From assembly GCA_964353875.1 (NCBI GenBank), contig CAYGXU010000143.1, forward strand, positions 1 through 7,369: a stretch of DNA of 7,369 bases. The letters run 5' to 3'. The position numbers and the translations under genes are program-made. The notes beneath the pieces were generated by a model. It was not told the DNA's origin and ran no database searches. It saw only the letters and a program-made list of their open reading frames with translations. This DNA is from MGNI01 sp964353875. Lineage in GTDB: Bacteria; Chloroflexota; Anaerolineae; Anaerolineales; E44-bin32. Numbering within the stretch: the first letter of the stretch is position 1; every line of letters starts with the position of its first letter. Below, piece after piece: positions 5,864 to 7,369 of this stretch.

Positions 5864-6090
5864 GGAGCGGCAGGCAGGACTTCCAAGCCTGGCTGGATTA
5901 GTTATGGAAGTATCTTCAAAGAGCAAGCCAGCCTTCCTCGCTTAACTCAATCGCTGCATAAGAGTTCCTTCTGAAAGCAGGCCGGGCTTCCACGCCGGGC
6001 TAGACGGCGGTATGGAAGCCGGATCGCTTTTATATCAGGAACCAGCCAGGATTTCATATCAGGCCGAATAGCGTAACTGAGAGCCGCTCC
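5864..6090. repeat. Degenerate repeat cluster in the convergent spacer
   Basis: Two related copies of a roughly 42-bp unit lie at 5870-5910 and 5977-6018, sharing GCAGGC, CTTCCA, GCC, GGCT and TATGGAAG blocks in the same order (about three quarters identical by eye). Further fragments (AAGCCAGCCTTCC at about 5926-5937; ATATCAGG at 6032-6039 and 6056-6063) look like decayed pieces. The cluster is bounded by an 8-bp inverted pair, GGAGCGGC (5864-5871) and GCCGCTCC (6083-6090). No clear target-site duplication and no coding frame are seen. It resembles dispersed non-coding repeats; the boundaries are tentative. Confidence 0.55.
5985..6020 (+). terminator. Strong hairpin, possible terminator of the oxidoreductase gene
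   Basis: GGCTTCCA (5985-5992) pairs with TGGAAGCC (6013-6020), and the directly adjoining CGCCG (5993-5997) pairs with CGGCG (6005-6009). Together they form a 13-bp stem with a three-base bulge and a seven-base loop. A short T-run (6028-6031) begins about seven bases later, which is weak for intrinsic termination. It lies some 170 bases after the oxidoreductase stop and may instead belong to the repeat family around it. Confidence 0.4.
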
Positions 6091-6144
6091 AGCTTCTACA
6101 TAAGCGCTTTTTCGATCACTGCCGCGCTGCCACCCGAATGTACA

Positions 6145-6173
6145 CCTGCATTATCAGTTTTTTAGGTTGCAGG
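6145..6173. repeat. Small inverted repeat between convergent genes
   Basis: CCTGCA (6145-6150) pairs with TGCAGG (6168-6173), enclosing a 17-base loop with a run of six T. It directly abuts the end of the glycosidase gene. No T-run follows the stem on the minus strand, so a terminator role for that gene is only possible, not shown. Confidence 0.3.
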
Positions 6174-6175
6174 CA

Positions 6176-7255
6176 TCAACTCTTTCTTGGCAATCGCCCC
6201 TCCACTGGTAAAAGCGGAGGAAATGGTCGATGCGGCTCAATTTGATACCAATAAGCTGTGCTAGAGTAGTCATTACTCAAATTATTGGCATGTCCATGCT
6301 CGATGCTTACACGAATGGATTTCTCAAAATAAATAGGATCCTCGATATGAAAACGGTATACGGAATTTTTGCCACCCCAAGGCCATTCGTCTGTTCCACT
6401 GTAGACCGTGATACCATGATATGGAGTACAGAATTCTTCTGCGGGACAATAAGCCGTATTGAAGTAATCCTCCGTGCCGGTGCCATGCAAACGCGGCGGC
6501 CATGTTTCGCCATCGATCACGATCATGTCATCCCCTTCCCCATACCAGACATTCTTATCGCGTTCGAAGCAATCGATATCCAGGTGACAGCCCACATATT
6601 GACCGCAGCCTTCCGCTTCTAAGATTACATAATTATCCTTATCGCTGAGATTGGGTTGAGCCCAAACTTCGTTGCGGTAATCCACATCCTCCCATAGCGA
6701 ACGCGATCGATCGCCCCACCCAATTGTCGGATTCTCCCGACGCCATTGGGCATGGAAACGTCCATAACCATCTTCAAGCTTTGAATAGGCTTCATAGTCC
6801 ACATAGAAATAAAGGGTGAAGTCCGCCTCTGTTTCATTGGCAACGGTAATTTTCGCGCCCTGGGCAAATGGCATGGAGAAAAAGCAATTGAAACCACGCC
6901 CATCACGCGGGCTCATACACAGCGGCAACGCCCAGAAGTTCTTAACAATCCCATGACCAATCCCAAAAAAGTCACCAATGGGGACTTCTACACTCGGCTG
7001 ATCCTCAGGCTCGCCATCCCACCACATTCGTAAGATGACTTTGCGTGCAAGCATTGGGTCTGGGCTGGACATGGTCATCCAGATATGTTTGATGCAACCC
7101 GCCCCATGGATATCCACTATCCGTTGGGTCTCCCCTGCAGCGAGGACTTTAAAATCCTTATTACCACCGCTTTGATCCCAACTGGAAATCCGCTCCCGGC
7201 GAACACCCGCTCGCAAACGTGCCAATTGACTTAATGCTGTATATCCTATGTCCAT
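6176..7255 (-). CDS. GH172 (DUF2961) family glycoside hydrolase
   Basis: A 359-residue protein of the DUF2961 family, now glycoside hydrolase family 172, whose studied members act on fructofuranose dianhydrides and arabinofuranosides. The N-terminus LARLRAGVRRERISSWDQSG (11-30) matches the family's opening motif. HIWMTM (57-62) and GDFFGIG (94-100) are typical core segments. The active-site region reads GEGDDMIVIDGE (239-250) followed by GTGTEDYF (258-265). By family analogy the likely catalytic pair is E240 and E262. No signal peptide or membrane segment is present, so it should act in the cytoplasm on imported sugars. The ribosome binding site AAGGAGG (7259-7265, minus strand) is three bases before the ATG. 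No transporter or sugar regulator lies in the window, so the substrate is unknown; oligomeric assembly is known for the family. Confidence 0.92.
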   Translation of the reverse strand: MDIGYTALSQLARLRAGVRRERISSWDQSGGNKDFKVLAAGETQRIVDIHGAGCIKHIWMTMSSPDPMLARKVILRMWWDGEPEDQPSVEVPIGDFFGIGHGIVKNFWALPLCMSPRDGRGFNCFFSMPFAQGAKITVANETEADFTLYFYVDYEAYSKLEDGYGRFHAQWRRENPTIGWGDRSRSLWEDVDYRNEVWAQPNLSDKDNYVILEAEGCGQYVGCHLDIDCFERDKNVWYGEGDDMIVIDGETWPPRLHGTGTEDYFNTAYCPAEEFCTPYHGITVYSGTDEWPWGGKNSVYRFHIEDPIYFEKSIRVSIEHGHANNLSNDYSSTAYWYQIEPHRPFPPLLPVEGRLPRKS

Positions 7256-7278
7256 GATCCTCCTTCCATTCTATTGGA

Positions 7279-7293
7279 GATGTTCGCAACATC
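7279..7293 (-). promoter_or_regulatory. Palindrome upstream of the glycosidase ribosome binding site
   Basis: GATGTTCGCAACATC is a perfect 6-bp inverted repeat around three bases. It ends 13 bases before the Shine-Dalgarno sequence. It could be the operator of a repressor (LacI-like regulators often control such genes and bind short palindromes) or a leader hairpin. The regulator is not in the window. Confidence 0.4.
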
Positions 7294-7302
7294 GCTGACC
7301 AT

Positions 7303-7318
7303 CAATACTTTCGTATCG
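7303..7318 (-). promoter_or_regulatory. Second leader hairpin with GAAA tetraloop
   Basis: On the minus strand, CGATAC and GTATTG pair (five Watson-Crick pairs and one G-U) around GAAA, a GNRA tetraloop. It lies nine bases upstream of the palindrome at 7279-7293. The rest of the upstream region to the window edge shows no gene and no clear promoter. Confidence 0.35.
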
Positions 7319-7369
7319 TGCATTTACTATCTTCAGGATGTCTCCATAAGATAAGCCTTTAGCAAGGCC

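Noticed and set aside
5864..6090. CRISPR array reading of the repeats near 5870 and 5977
   Set aside because: Only two imperfect copies, no regular spacers and no cas genes nearby.
6102..6111. AAGCGCTT followed by T-run as an intrinsic terminator
   Set aside because: The palindrome has no room for a loop and its four-base arms are too short for a stable stem.
6230..6622. 130-residue plus-strand frame inside the glycosidase gene
   Set aside because: Antisense shadow over the conserved GH172 active-site region.

Overview
The window reads as an ordinary chromosomal stretch of a free-living bacterium of moderate GC content. I would place it most likely in Chloroflexota (Anaerolineae-like). That placement rests on recollection of typical gene content (a GH172/DUF2961 enzyme, an S2P-type protease with CBS domains, single-barrel Old Yellow Enzymes) and on repeat-laden intergenic spacers. 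No phylogenetic marker is present, so it is an inference. I see no phage, plasmid, transposase, CRISPR, rRNA or tRNA.

Layout from left to right. Positions 1-223 hold no assignable gene; two antisense frames are both open to the window edge. A minus-strand gene (224-1372) encodes a membrane site-2 protease with a C-terminal CBS pair. A gene-poor stretch follows (1373-2103), holding one doubtful 50-codon ORF and a 72-bp palindromic repeat with 21-nt arms. A minus-strand gene for a 74-residue membrane protein lies at 2104-2328. A 553-bp divergent spacer (2329-2881) contains a perfect 10-bp hairpin, a pair of direct repeats, a candidate extended -10 promoter and two further hairpins that would fall in the leader of the next operon.

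The plus-strand operon 2882-4527 encodes a YegS/DgkB-type lipid kinase and a PlsC-type acyltransferase whose reading frames overlap by four bases (ATGA). Together they form a small glycerolipid module: both reactions can yield phosphatidate, by phosphorylation of diacylglycerol and by acylation of lysophosphatidate. The acyltransferase carries Glu where the family's HX4D motif has Asp. After a spacer with its own candidate promoter comes an Old Yellow Enzyme-type flavin oxidoreductase (4710-5816), whose C-terminal cysteine motif has lost one of four expected Fe-S ligands.

The convergent spacer 5817-6175 is filled with degenerate repeats and one strong hairpin. The minus-strand gene 6176-7255 encodes a cytoplasmic GH172-type glycosidase preceded by a leader with two compact hairpins. 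The most interesting points are the two altered active-site or cofactor motifs, the palindromic repeats, and the structured upstream regions of the lipid operon and the glycosidase. I found no clear evidence for a new multi-gene system.
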